Positions 23,767 to 32,258 of a stretch of DNA of 64,000 nt are shown here, piece by piece. Under the pieces are notes generated by a model. The model made no database searches and had not been told where the DNA came from. It worked only from the letters and a program-made list of their open reading frames with translations. A program made the position numbers and the translations under genes. How positions within the stretch are numbered: the first letter of the stretch is position 1; every line of letters begins with the position of its first letter. This DNA comes from SIG307 sp045596385 (GTDB lineage: Bacteria > Bacillota > Clostridia > Lachnospirales > Lachnospiraceae): assembly GCA_045596385.1 (NCBI GenBank), contig JAZOCC010000021.1, positions 310,001-374,000 of the forward strand, written 5' to 3'.

Positions 23767-25098
23767 ATGAGTAATCCGATTGTTGCCATCGTGGGACGCC
23801 CGAATGTGGGTAAGTCCACGTTGTTTAATGCCCTTGCGGGGGAACGTATTTCTATTGTAAAAGACTATCCGGGTGTAACTCGTGACCGTATTTATGCGGA
23901 TGTTACATGGCTGAACTATAAGTTTACCATGATTGATACCGGCGGTATTGAGCCGGAGACCAAGGATAAGATGCTGACGTACATGAGGGAGCAGGCGCAG
24001 ATTGCCATTGATACGGCAGATGTGATTGTGTTTCTGACCGATGTGCGCATGGGCCTTGTAGATGCAGACTTTAAGGTTGCGGATATGTTGCGCCGTTCCG
24101 GTAAGCCGGTGGTTCTGACGGTCAATAAGGTAGACGACTTTGAAAAGATGCAGGCGGATGTATACGAGTTCTATAATCTCGGTATCGGTGATCCGATTGC
24201 GGTGTCAGGTGCGTCCCGTCTCGGTTTCGGTGAGCTTCTGGATGCGATTGTTGAGTATTTCCCGGCTCCGGTAGAGGGAGAAGAGGAGGAAGAGCTTCCG
24301 AAGATTGCAGTGGTAGGTAAGCCGAACGTTGGTAAGTCCTCCATTATCAATAAGTTGACCGGTGAGAACCGTGTGATCGTATCGGATATTGCGGGTACGA
24401 CCCGTGATGCCATTGATACGGTGGTAAAGTTTGAGGAAAAGGAATATATCTTTATTGATACGGCGGGACTTCGTCGTAAAAATAAAATTAAAGAAGAGAT
24501 AGAGCGCTTCAGTATCGTGCGTACCGTCAGTGCGGTGGAACGTGCGGATGTTGTTGTGGTTGTAATTGACGCGACGGAAGGGGTGACCGAGCAGGATGCA
24601 AAGATTGCCGGTATTGCCCATGAGAGAGGAAAAGGTATTATTATCGCAGTCAACAAGTGGGATGCGGTAGAGGATAAGGACGACAAGACGATTTATCGTC
24701 AAACGGAACGTATCCGTGAGATTTTGTCCTTTATTCCGTATGCGGAGATTGTTTTCATTTCCGCAAAGACCGGCCAGCGCATGACGAAGATTTTCGAGAA
24801 GATTGACCTTGTCATTCAGAGCAGAACACTGCGTATCCAGACCGGTGTGCTGAATGAAATTCTTATGGAGGCGACCTCCTTACAGCAGCCGCCGTCCGAT
24901 AAGGGTAAGAGACTTAAGATTTTCTTTATGACCCAGGTGGCAGTGGGACCGCCTACCTTCGTGTTGTTTGTAAACAGTAAGGAGCTGATGCATTATTCCT
25001 ATCAGCGTTATATAGAGAATAAGATTCGTGACACCTTCGGTTTTGTAGGTACTTCCCTGAAGTTTATTATCAGAGAGCGTGAGGATGCAACGAAATAA
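23767..25098 (+). CDS. der: ribosome-associated GTPase Der (EngA)
   Basis: 443 residues with two consecutive GTPase domains and a C-terminal KH-like domain. Domain 1: 'GRPNVGKSTLFN' (about 10-21), 'DTGG', 'TVNKVDD'. Domain 2: 'GKPNVGKSSIIN' (about 182), 'DTAGLRRKNKI', 'AVNKWDAV'. The C-terminal part 'KIFFMTQVAVGPPTFVLFVN' is the KH-like domain. Der is essential for 50S assembly. It is 35 bases after the DUF512 gene and 28 before plsY, in one operon. Confidence 0.98.
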   Translation: MSNPIVAIVGRPNVGKSTLFNALAGERISIVKDYPGVTRDRIYADVTWLNYKFTMIDTGGIEPETKDKMLTYMREQAQIAIDTADVIVFLTDVRMGLVDADFKVADMLRRSGKPVVLTVNKVDDFEKMQADVYEFYNLGIGDPIAVSGASRLGFGELLDAIVEYFPAPVEGEEEEELPKIAVVGKPNVGKSSIINKLTGENRVIVSDIAGTTRDAIDTVVKFEEKEYIFIDTAGLRRKNKIKEEIERFSIVRTVSAVERADVVVVVIDATEGVTEQDAKIAGIAHERGKGIIIAVNKWDAVEDKDDKTIYRQTERIREILSFIPYAEIVFISAKTGQRMTKIFEKIDLVIQSRTLRIQTGVLNEILMEATSLQQPPSDKGKRLKIFFMTQVAVGPPTFVLFVNSKELMHYSYQRYIENKIRDTFGFVGTSLKFIIREREDATK

Positions 25099-25126
25099 GT
25101 AAAGCAGAAATGGCAGGATAAGTAAT

Positions 25127-25777
25127 ATGATTTGGCGTATTGCGATTTGTTTGATGTTAGGATATGCATTCGGATGCATCTCGACGGGATATATTGTTGG
25201 AAAGATACAGAAGGTTGATATCAGAAATTACGGAAGCGGTAATGTGGGGACCACCAATGCGCTTCGTACTTTAGGAAAAAAGGCGGCGTTAATTACATTA
25301 CTGGGGGATGTATTCAAATGTGCGATTCCGGTGGTGTTGATTAAGTTTGTATTCTTTAAGGATATGCCGTATGCGGATTTGCTCGGCTTATATACGGCAT
25401 TGGGCGCAGTTTTGGGCCATACCTTCCCTTTTTATTTGAAGTTTAAGGGGGGCAAAGGAATTGCGGTTCTGGTTGGTACGATTCTGACCTTTGACTGGCG
25501 GATTTTCCTGATTTGTGTGGCGACATTCTTTGTAATTTTGGCCATTACGCGTTTTGTGTCGCTTGGATCTTTGGTGATGGAAGTTTTATTTGTGATATGG
25601 GTGGCAGTAACCCGTCCGGGGGACTGGCATATGCTGATTCTTAGCCTTGTGTTTGCGGTTTTGGCGTTCTACACTCATAGAGAGAACATTAAGCGCTTGC
25701 TTTCCGGTACCGAAAATAAAATCGGACAAAAGGTAAAGATAGAGACAGAATTTTCCGAAAAAGCAGACAAGGAATAA
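25127..25777 (+). CDS. plsY: glycerol-3-phosphate acyltransferase PlsY
   Basis: 216 residues with about five membrane segments. Family motifs: 'IRNYGSGNVGTTNALRTLGK' (motif 1), 'GHTFPFYLKFKGGKGIAV' (motif 2), and 'THRENIKRLLSGTENKIG' (motif 3). It transfers acyl groups from acyl-phosphate to glycerol-3-phosphate in the first step of phospholipid synthesis. gpsA, which makes glycerol-3-phosphate, follows after a spacer with two hairpins. Confidence 0.96.
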   Translation: MIWRIAICLMLGYAFGCISTGYIVGKIQKVDIRNYGSGNVGTTNALRTLGKKAALITLLGDVFKCAIPVVLIKFVFFKDMPYADLLGLYTALGAVLGHTFPFYLKFKGGKGIAVLVGTILTFDWRIFLICVATFFVILAITRFVSLGSLVMEVLFVIWVAVTRPGDWHMLILSLVFAVLAFYTHRENIKRLLSGTENKIGQKVKIETEFSEKADKE

Positions 25778-25793
25778 ATAATGTCCCGGGCGT

Positions 25794-25865
25794 TCTGCCG
25801 GGGAGGTGTACGGCAGAATGAGATGCGTGGAAAGAAATGAAAGGGAAATGTACCGAAACGGTACA
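25794..25865. other. two hairpins in the plsY-gpsA spacer
   Basis: TTCTGCC (25794-25800) pairs with GGCAGAA (25812-25818), and TGTACCG-AAA-CGGTACA (25849-25865) is a perfect hairpin ending 17 bases before the gpsA ATG. No U-tract follows either, so they are more likely mRNA leader or processing structures than terminators. Confidence 0.45.
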
Positions 25866-25882
25866 TGGAATAGGTGGACGGT

Positions 25883-26896
25883 ATGAAAAAGGTTACGGTT
25901 TTAGGAGCAGGTACTTGGGGAATTGCTCTTACCATATTACTTGCAAATAACGGTCATGATGTGACACTCTGGTCAAAGTTTCCTGCAGAGACCGGGGCGT
26001 TGGCTGCAGACCGCAGTCATATTAAGAATTTGCCGGGGGCAGTGCTTCCGGACAGTGTAAAACTGACCAACGATTTGGCGGAGGCTGCGGCAGGCGGAAC
26101 GGATTTGGTTGTAAATACGGTGATTTCTCCGAAGGTAAGAGAGGTATCAAAAAATCTTTCTTCTTATATAAAGGAAGGAACCGTTATTGTAAATGCGTCC
26201 AAGGGTATCGAACACGGTACTTTATATACCATGACGGATATTATTTCCCAGGAGATTCCGCAGGCAAAGGTGGCGGTAATTTCCGGACCGAGCCATGCGG
26301 AGGAAGTCAGTCGTCATATTCCGACTACGGTTGTTGCAGGGGCTGCCGAGAAGGAAGTTGCCATGTACATTCAGGATATGTTCATGAATAAGTATTTTCG
26401 TGTATATACCAGCCCGGATGTATTGGGAATCGAAATCGGAAGTGCTTTAAAGAACGTGATTGCATTGGCAGCCGGTGCTATTGATGGCCTTGGCTATGGA
26501 GATAACACAAAAGCAGCGCTTATTACCCGTGGTATTGTGGAAATTGCCAGATTGGGCGAGGCGATGGGGGCAAAATACGAGACCTTTGCGGGACTCTCCG
26601 GTATCGGTGATTTGATTGTAACCTGTACCAGTACCCACAGCAGAAATCATAATGCAGGCTATCTTCTGGGGCAGGGAAAATCCTTAGAGGAGGCAAAAAA
26701 AGAAGTCGGTCAGGTGGTGGAAGGTGTGAATTCCGCACAGGCGGCATTGGCGTTGGCCGAAAAGTACGGCGTTGAGATGCCGATTGTGGAGCAAGTGAAT
26801 GCAGTACTGTTTGAAAACAAGGAAGCGAAGGAAGCCTTAAAGGACTTGCTTGTCCGTGACAAAGTAACCGAATATAGTTCCCTTAGTTGGGAATAA
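25883..26896 (+). CDS. gpsA: NAD(P)-dependent glycerol-3-phosphate dehydrogenase
   Basis: 337 residues from the ATG at 25883 (AGGTGG lies upstream; a GTG at 25874 would overlap that site). The Rossmann motif is 'VTVLGAGTWGIALTILLANN'. Catalytic and substrate motifs: 'SGPSHAEEVSR', 'EIGSALKNVIALAAGAIDGL' (with the catalytic Lys), 'GYGDNTKAALITRG', and 'GLSGIGDLIVTCTS'. It reduces dihydroxyacetone phosphate to glycerol-3-phosphate for lipids. The stop codon overlaps the -35-like element of the spoIVA promoter. Confidence 0.97.
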   Translation: MKKVTVLGAGTWGIALTILLANNGHDVTLWSKFPAETGALAADRSHIKNLPGAVLPDSVKLTNDLAEAAAGGTDLVVNTVISPKVREVSKNLSSYIKEGTVIVNASKGIEHGTLYTMTDIISQEIPQAKVAVISGPSHAEEVSRHIPTTVVAGAAEKEVAMYIQDMFMNKYFRVYTSPDVLGIEIGSALKNVIALAAGAIDGLGYGDNTKAALITRGIVEIARLGEAMGAKYETFAGLSGIGDLIVTCTSTHSRNHNAGYLLGQGKSLEEAKKEVGQVVEGVNSAQAALALAEKYGVEMPIVEQVNAVLFENKEAKEALKDLLVRDKVTEYSSLSWE

Positions 26897-26920
26897 TGGA
26901 TATCCCTCTTGGCATATACT
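26891..26920 (+). promoter_or_regulatory. sigma-E-like promoter for spoIVA
   Basis: GAATAAT (26891-26897), a 15-base spacer and CATATACT (26913-26920). These match the sporulation sigma-E consensus (KMATATT and CATACAnT) at 6/7 and 7/8 positions. spoIVA is known to be in the mother-cell sigma-E regulon. The -35 part lies on the gpsA stop codon. Confidence 0.65.
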
Positions 26921-26949
26921 GTAACAGCTAAAGCCAAGGGGGATTTTTT
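26904..26949 (+). terminator. intrinsic terminator of gpsA nested with the spoIVA promoter and Shine-Dalgarno
   Basis: CCCTCTTGGC (26904-26913) pairs with GCCAAGGGGG (26933-26942) with one G.U pair, then A and T6, then the spoIVA ATG at 26950. The right arm GGGGGA is also the spoIVA ribosome-binding site. The -10 element overlaps the left arm and loop, so sigma-E transcripts should start after the left arm and escape termination. Confidence 0.8.
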
Positions 26950-28425
26950 ATGGAAACGTTTGATTTATACAAAGACATGAAGCTCCGGACCGGCGGAGAA
27001 ATCTACATAGGAGTGGTAGGACCGGTGAGAACGGGAAAGTCCACCTTTATCAAGCACTTTATGGACGAAATGGTGCTTCCGGTAATGAGGTCGGAGGCGG
27101 AAAAGGTGAGGGCTACCGATGAGATGCCGCAGTCTGCACAGGGGCGTACCATTATGACTACGGAACCGAAGTTTGTTCCGAAGGAGGCAGCAAAGATTGC
27201 ACTTCCGGACGGAACCGATGTGAAAATCCGTTTGGTGGATTGTGTCGGGTATATGGTAGAAGGCGCTACAGGACATATGGAAGGTGAGAAGGAACGGATG
27301 ATAAAGACTCCTTGGTCCGAGTCGGAGATTCCGTTTACCAAGGCGGCGGAAATCGGTACGGGAAAAGTAATCAGGGAGCATTCCACCGTAGGGGTCCTGG
27401 TGACGGCGGACGGTAGCTTCGGCGAATTGACCAGAGCAAACTACGAGGCGCCGGAGGAGCGTACCATTTATGAATTAAAGCGTCTCGGGAAGCCTTTTAT
27501 TGTTCTCTTAAATTCCGCAAGACCCCGGGCGGCGGAAACGGAGCAACTGGCGCAGGAACTTTCGGAACGCTATGATGTAATCGTACTTCCTACCGATTGT
27601 ACAAAGCTGAAGAAAACAGAGCTTACAGAAATATTGGAGGCAATACTTACAGCGTTTCCGGTCAGTGAAATGAGATTCCGGCTTCCGAAATGGATTGAAC
27701 TTTTGGAACAAACCCATGAGATTAAACGGGAAGCCATGGAATGTGCAAAGGAGTTGTTACTTCAAAATCGAAGAATTCGGGATGTACGGGACCAGAAGGA
27801 ATTTTCTGTAGGAAACTATTTTGAACGTGTGGTACAGTCCGGTATCAATATGGAAGACGGAAGCGTAGAATACCGTTTTGAACCGAAGAAAGAATATTAT
27901 TACGGAATGTTAAGCGAATTGCTGGGATGTGAAGTGACCGGAGAACGCCGTTTTTATCAGGAACTCCGCGAACTGGCAAAACGCAGGGAGGAATACGGAA
28001 AGCTTGCCGCTGCCTGTGAAGAGGTAGAAGGGAAAGGCTACGGAGTCGTTTTGCCTGCGGCAAATCAAATTCAGATTTCTACGCCGGAATTAATCAAACA
28101 GGGAGGAAAGTTCGGCGTGAAAATCCGGGCGACCGCACCGTCGGTACATATGATTCAGGCTGATATTGTGACAGAGATTGCACCGATTGTGGGAAGTGAG
28201 GAACAGGCAAGGGATTTGATTTCCTATATGACAAATCAAAGTGAGCAGGGAGAAGACGGATTACGTACCGCAGCAATTTTCGGAAAGAGTGTAAATCAGT
28301 TGGTAGAGGAAGGAGTCAATGCCAAAATCGGAAATATTAACGAAGAATGTCAGGAAAAACTACAGGAGTCGATAGAAAAAATCATAAATGAAAGCAACGG
28401 AGGAGTGATTTGCTTCATAATTTGA
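26950..28425 (+). CDS. spoIVA: stage IV sporulation protein A, spore-coat morphogenetic ATPase
   Basis: 491 residues, the family length. The N-terminal Walker A is 'GVVGPVRTGKSTFIKHF' (about 21-37). 'IRLVDCVGYMVEGA' is the Walker B/switch region and 'FIVLLNSARP' the NKxD-like position. The C-terminal tail 'ESNGGVICFII' matches the conserved end required for anchoring. SpoIVA polymerises on the forespore outer membrane using ATP and forms the base of the coat. It marks the organism as a spore former. The start follows a terminator U-tract directly, with GGGGGA as the ribosome-binding site. Confidence 0.97.
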   Translation: METFDLYKDMKLRTGGEIYIGVVGPVRTGKSTFIKHFMDEMVLPVMRSEAEKVRATDEMPQSAQGRTIMTTEPKFVPKEAAKIALPDGTDVKIRLVDCVGYMVEGATGHMEGEKERMIKTPWSESEIPFTKAAEIGTGKVIREHSTVGVLVTADGSFGELTRANYEAPEERTIYELKRLGKPFIVLLNSARPRAAETEQLAQELSERYDVIVLPTDCTKLKKTELTEILEAILTAFPVSEMRFRLPKWIELLEQTHEIKREAMECAKELLLQNRRIRDVRDQKEFSVGNYFERVVQSGINMEDGSVEYRFEPKKEYYYGMLSELLGCEVTGERRFYQELRELAKRREEYGKLAAACEEVEGKGYGVVLPAANQIQISTPELIKQGGKFGVKIRATAPSVHMIQADIVTEIAPIVGSEEQARDLISYMTNQSEQGEDGLRTAAIFGKSVNQLVEEGVNAKIGNINEECQEKLQESIEKIINESNGGVICFII

Positions 28426-28487
28426 GTTATTTTTTTGGCAAAAATGACTAAAAAAGCCTTGAAAATCAAAAAAAATCAGCAACAATG

Positions 28488-28516
28488 TTGACAAAAACAA
28501 GCAATCTTGCTATAAT
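28488..28516 (+). promoter_or_regulatory. consensus extended -10 promoter for the NlpC/P60 gene
   Basis: TTGACA (28488-28493), a 17-base spacer and TATAAT (28511-28516) with TGn at 28508-28510: full match to both hexamers. The 5' leader of about 60 bases is AT-rich without obvious structure. Confidence 0.92.
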
Positions 28517-28585
28517 AATCCATGTAATAAAATTTAATATTTATGTAACATTTTTATAGAGATTGTTTGTTGGAGGTACTTTTTG

Positions 28586-29662
28586 ATGAAGATGAAGCAC
28601 GGAGTATCACTTGCTTTGGTATTAGGCACGGTGATTTCCTTATTCGGAACCGGGATGACGGCCGAGGCTGCGGTTGTTACCGGTGGTAATGCACTGGGTG
28701 GGTTTTCGGTTGTATCGAATGAGTTTTTTGTAAATGCTTCAGAAGAGAATAAAGAGAATGCGGCTGAGCTGTTTTCTTCCGTTGAAGTTCCGGAGAATAT
28801 AGCATTTGCTAATGTTTCGGATGCTTTAAATATCAGAAAAGGTCCGGGTACGAATTATTCCCGTATCGGTAAGCTCGGTAAGAACGCATATTGTATCGTA
28901 GAGTCTGTAGAGGACGGATGGGCAAAGATTTCCTCCGGCAGTGTAAAGGGCTATTGCTCCACAGAGTATTTGATTATGGGCGATGAAGCAGTAACACTTG
29001 CGGAGAAGCTGGGCACCCTGACTGCTACGGTAAACAGAGGGATTAAGAATTTAAACGTTCGTTCTACTCCGGATACTACGACCGATAATGTAATTGCAAA
29101 GGTGAGCGGCGGAGAGAGCTTTAAGGTAGTAAAAGAAGTGGTAATCAGCAAAAATGATCCGGAGGCGAAGACTTTCGTTCAGATTGAATGGAATATTGAT
29201 ACGCAGAAGAATGCGGAAGCGTATATCAGTTCCGAGTTTGTTACGGTTGCGTATAAGTACAAAGAGGCTGTTGAGAGTAGTAACTACGGAGACGGTGTTT
29301 CCCAGCTTCGTACCAATATGATTGATTATGCCATGAGATATTTGGGTACGCCGTATGTATGGGGCGGAAACAGCCTGTCCAGAGGTGTTGACTGTTCCGG
29401 TTTTGTACAGCAGGTATTTAAGGCATACGGTTATCATACACCGCGCGTATCCAGAGAGATGGCCAGAACCTACAGTGCCGTTTCCAGATCCGAGGCAAAG
29501 GCCGGAGACTTGGTATTCTATCACGACTTAAAGACCGGTGTGGTAGACCATGTAGCGATTTACATCGGCAACGGTAAGATTATTCATGCAAATAACGGTG
29601 TTGAGATTTCCAACGTAAACTATCGTACCGTTTATAAGTATGCAAGAGTTATTTGGGATTAA
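28586..29662 (+). CDS. secreted SH3b-SH3b-NlpC/P60 cell-wall hydrolase
   Basis: 358 residues from the ATG at 28586 with GGAGG 9 bases upstream. A signal peptide is seen in residues 1-28, with the cleavage likely after 'AEA'. Two bacterial SH3 domains follow: about 80-130 ('ALNIRKGPGTNYSRIGKLG') and about 145-220 ('NLNVRSTPDTT'). The C-terminal NlpC/P60 domain (about 240-358) has 'YLGTPYVWGGNSLSRGVDCS' with the catalytic Cys, 'VDHVAIYIGNGKIIHA' with the catalytic His, and a downstream Asn. It should cleave gamma-D-Glu-diaminopimelate links in peptidoglycan. The strong promoter suggests high vegetative expression. Confidence 0.93.
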   Translation: MKMKHGVSLALVLGTVISLFGTGMTAEAAVVTGGNALGGFSVVSNEFFVNASEENKENAAELFSSVEVPENIAFANVSDALNIRKGPGTNYSRIGKLGKNAYCIVESVEDGWAKISSGSVKGYCSTEYLIMGDEAVTLAEKLGTLTATVNRGIKNLNVRSTPDTTTDNVIAKVSGGESFKVVKEVVISKNDPEAKTFVQIEWNIDTQKNAEAYISSEFVTVAYKYKEAVESSNYGDGVSQLRTNMIDYAMRYLGTPYVWGGNSLSRGVDCSGFVQQVFKAYGYHTPRVSREMARTYSAVSRSEAKAGDLVFYHDLKTGVVDHVAIYIGNGKIIHANNGVEISNVNYRTVYKYARVIWD

Positions 29663-29684
29663 AATTCGAGAGGGTATTTTATAT

Positions 29685-29729
29685 AAGACCGCACATTGTA
29701 CTTTGGTATGGTGTGCGGTCTTCTTTTTT
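29685..29729 (+). terminator. rho-independent terminator after NlpC/P60 gene
   Basis: AAGACCGCACA (29685-29695) pairs perfectly with TGTGCGGTCTT (29712-29722), followed by C and T6. Confidence 0.9.
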
Positions 29730-29736
29730 GTGCAGG

Positions 29737-29789
29737 ATATGCCGCGAGGTGGGGGCAGGTGCAAAGCACCGCCTGCACGGAGCATATGT
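29737..29789. repeat. GC-rich nested palindrome
   Basis: ATATGC (29737-29742) pairs with GCATAT (29782-29787) around an inner GCAGG-TGC/GCA-CCTGC stem (29755-29762 / 29766-29776) with an AAA loop and a 3-base bulge. It is much richer in GC than the surrounding spacer. It could be a dispersed palindromic unit or part of the untranslated region. Confidence 0.4.
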
Positions 29790-29798
29790 GGAAATTGC

Positions 29799-29827
29799 TT
29801 GACATTTTCTGTCACTAAGTCTATACT
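29799..29827 (+). promoter_or_regulatory. promoter for the MutS-like gene
   Basis: TTGACA (29799-29804), a 17-base spacer and TATACT (29822-29827). Transcription would start about 30 bases before the ATG at 29865. Confidence 0.8.
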
Positions 29828-29864
29828 TTATCTTGTATAATTATATCTAAAAGTGAGGGTTTGT

Positions 29865-31613
29865 ATGGAATATCTTGTGCTTATTGTTGTGTTGATTTTA
29901 TTTTTTGTCGGTAAGGGGATCTACGATAAAAAGAGGTATAAAGAAAAGGTCAGACGGATGCTTTCCGAGGAGTTCGGAACCGTATCCGACGAGGAGTATA
30001 CCGTAGAGAAAATGAAGTCGTTACAGAGCTATTACCGGGCAGTGAAGCGGGAGGCTTATGACGTTGACGATATTACCTGGAACGATTTGGAACTGGATGA
30101 ACTGTTTATGGTAATGAACCGTACGGTCAGTGCCATGGGTGAGGAATATTTATATGCCATGCTGCGTCAGCCGCAGTTTGACGAGACGGAAATGAAGGAA
30201 CGAGAACGCTTGATTTCATTTTTCTTAAATCAGGAGAAAACGCGTATTGATGTTCAGGAGGCTTTGTATCAAATCGGAAAACAAAGAAAGTATTCCGTAT
30301 ATGAAAGCATGAATTATATTAAGAACATCAAGAGAGAGTCCAATCTGCTGCATTTTCTGGCGATTGTATTATTGCTCGGTTCCTTGGTATTTGCTGTATT
30401 AAAGCCGGCAATCGGTGTGATTGCGGCAGTGGTGGTGGTGTCCTATAATCTGACGAGCTATATGAAGCGCAGAGGGGAACTGGATGCGTATTTGAGCTCC
30501 GTAATACATCTGATTCGTTTGCTGTATGCAACGGAGGATGTGACGAAGCTTTCTGTTCCGGAACTGTCTTCCTATACCGCACGTATGAAAGCGTTAAACA
30601 GGCATTTTACGTCCTTTAAGCGGAATTTCTGGATTATCGGAAGCAAGAAGCCTACGGGAAGTATGATGGATATGTTTTGGTCCTATCTGCGAATGCTGTT
30701 TCATATTGATTTGATTAAATTTAACGGCATGTTAAAGATTTATGATAAGCATGTAAATGAGCTGAATGAGCTTTACGAGGTGGTCGGTTATCTGGATGCC
30801 ATGTGTGCGGCTGCATCCTTCCGTGTATTGTTGGGAGAAGGGGGCTACTGTGTGCCGGAGCTTCTGTCCGAAAGCATACCGACGATGATCGGTAGAAATT
30901 CCGGGAAGGGAGCAAATACCGATGAGGCAGGTTTTTCCGGTAAGGTATGGACACCTGTTTACGAGGCAGAAGGGGTGTATCATCCGCTTCTTGAGAATCC
31001 GGTGACCAATTCCATCCGGACGAACCGAAGTGTGCTGCTAACCGGTTCCAATGCATCGGGTAAGTCTACTTTCTTAAAGTCGATTGCTTTAGGAGCGTTA
31101 CTTGCCCAGACGGTTCATACGGTACCGGCAAAATCGTACAGGGCGTCCTATTTCCAGATTTTATCGTCGATGGCGCTTAGGGATAATATGCAGGGCAACG
31201 AAAGCTATTTTATTGTGGAAATCAAGTCTTTAAAACGGATATATGAGGCGGCAAAGGCACCGGTGTGTACACTTTGCTTTGTGGATGAGGTTCTTCGCGG
31301 AACCAACACGGTGGAGCGTATTGCGGCTTCCAGAGAGGTACTTTCCGGCCTTGCAAACAGTGGACGTACCATATGTTTTGCAGCGACCCATGATATTGAA
31401 CTGACGTATTTATTGGAACAGGACTGTGACAATTACCATTTCGAGGAAACGGTAAAGGATGACAAGGTAGAGTTTGATTATCTGTTGCATGAGGGACGGG
31501 CAACCTCCCGGAATGCTATTAAGCTTCTGCGGATGTTGGGGTATCCGGCAGAGGTAATAGAACGTGCCGAAGAATCGGCGGAGCATTTTTTACAGACCGG
31601 TGAGTGGAAGTAA
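29865..31613 (+). CDS. membrane-anchored MutS-family ATPase (not MutS1/MutS2)
   Basis: 582 residues from the ATG at 29865. A membrane segment at residues 1-18 ('MEYLVLIVVLILFFVGKG') and two more near 162-205 ('FLAIVLLLGSLVFAVL') are followed by MutS core and clamp-like helices. The C-terminal ATPase has Walker A 'LTGSNASGKSTFLKSIALGA' (about 391-410), a signature region 'SSMALRDNMQGNESYF' and Walker B 'LCFVDEVLRGTNTVER'. The mismatch-recognition domain I and the MutS2 Smr nuclease are absent. These transmembrane MutS-like proteins are common in Firmicutes and Bacteroidetes without a known role. It is followed by rnhA and mutS. Confidence 0.88.
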   Translation: MEYLVLIVVLILFFVGKGIYDKKRYKEKVRRMLSEEFGTVSDEEYTVEKMKSLQSYYRAVKREAYDVDDITWNDLELDELFMVMNRTVSAMGEEYLYAMLRQPQFDETEMKERERLISFFLNQEKTRIDVQEALYQIGKQRKYSVYESMNYIKNIKRESNLLHFLAIVLLLGSLVFAVLKPAIGVIAAVVVVSYNLTSYMKRRGELDAYLSSVIHLIRLLYATEDVTKLSVPELSSYTARMKALNRHFTSFKRNFWIIGSKKPTGSMMDMFWSYLRMLFHIDLIKFNGMLKIYDKHVNELNELYEVVGYLDAMCAAASFRVLLGEGGYCVPELLSESIPTMIGRNSGKGANTDEAGFSGKVWTPVYEAEGVYHPLLENPVTNSIRTNRSVLLTGSNASGKSTFLKSIALGALLAQTVHTVPAKSYRASYFQILSSMALRDNMQGNESYFIVEIKSLKRIYEAAKAPVCTLCFVDEVLRGTNTVERIAASREVLSGLANSGRTICFAATHDIELTYLLEQDCDNYHFEETVKDDKVEFDYLLHEGRATSRNAIKLLRMLGYPAEVIERAEESAEHFLQTGEWK

Positions 31614-31682
31614 GAAGGATTGAAATCTGTTACGAACCGAAAGGTGAGCGGGACAGTCGGGATTGTTGAAAGGAGTCATTTT

Positions 31683-32162
31683 ATGAAGGTAACGATGTAT
31701 ACAGACGGAGCGGCCAGAGGAAACCCGGACGGCCCGGGAGGATATGGGACGGTGCTTTCCTGTGTGGTAAACGGGGAAGAACATATCAGAGAGTATTCCG
31801 GCGGCTATGTCCGCACCACCAATAACCGCATGGAACTGATGGCGGCGATTATCGGATTTGAGAATTTAAATAAACCGTGTGATGTGGATGTGTATTCCGA
31901 TTCCCAGTATCTTGTAAAGGCCTTTAACGAGCATTGGCTGGAGGGTTGGATTAAGAAAGGCTGGAAGCGGGGGAAAAACGAGCCGGTGAAAAATGTGGAC
32001 CTGTGGATGCGGCTTTTGGCGGCAATGAAGCCGCATACAGTGCAGTTCTTCTGGGTAAAGGGACATGCCGGACACCCACAGAATGAGCGGTGCGACGTGC
32101 TGGCCACCACCGCTGCCGACGGGGACAACCTCATGATTGATGAGGGGCTGGAAGACGAATGA
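31683..32162 (+). CDS. rnhA: ribonuclease HI
   Basis: 159 residues from the ATG at 31683 with AAGGAG 7-8 bases upstream. A longer reading from 31620 has no family match in its first 21 residues. Catalytic carboxylates are seen: Asp in 'MYTDGAARGNPDGPGGYG', Glu in 'TTNNRMELMAA', Asp in 'VYSDSQYLVKAF', and the final Asp in 'NERCDVLATTAA'. The basic handle 'WIKKGWKRGKNEPVKN' and His in 'VKGHAGH' are present. It degrades RNA in RNA-DNA hybrids and complements the RNase HII at 18095. Confidence 0.97.
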   Translation: MKVTMYTDGAARGNPDGPGGYGTVLSCVVNGEEHIREYSGGYVRTTNNRMELMAAIIGFENLNKPCDVDVYSDSQYLVKAFNEHWLEGWIKKGWKRGKNEPVKNVDLWMRLLAAMKPHTVQFFWVKGHAGHPQNERCDVLATTAADGDNLMIDEGLEDE

Positions 32163-32258
32163 TTGCATGAATAACTTGAATGAAATAAATGTACCTTTTT
32201 GATGAAGTGACAAAGTCAAATTTGATTTTTGCTTGAAGTCAATGGGCTAGGAGGAACC

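Noticed and set aside
24171..24702. Two long - strand frames opposite der
   Set aside because: Antisense to two perfect GTPase domains; Ser/Thr-rich shadow composition.
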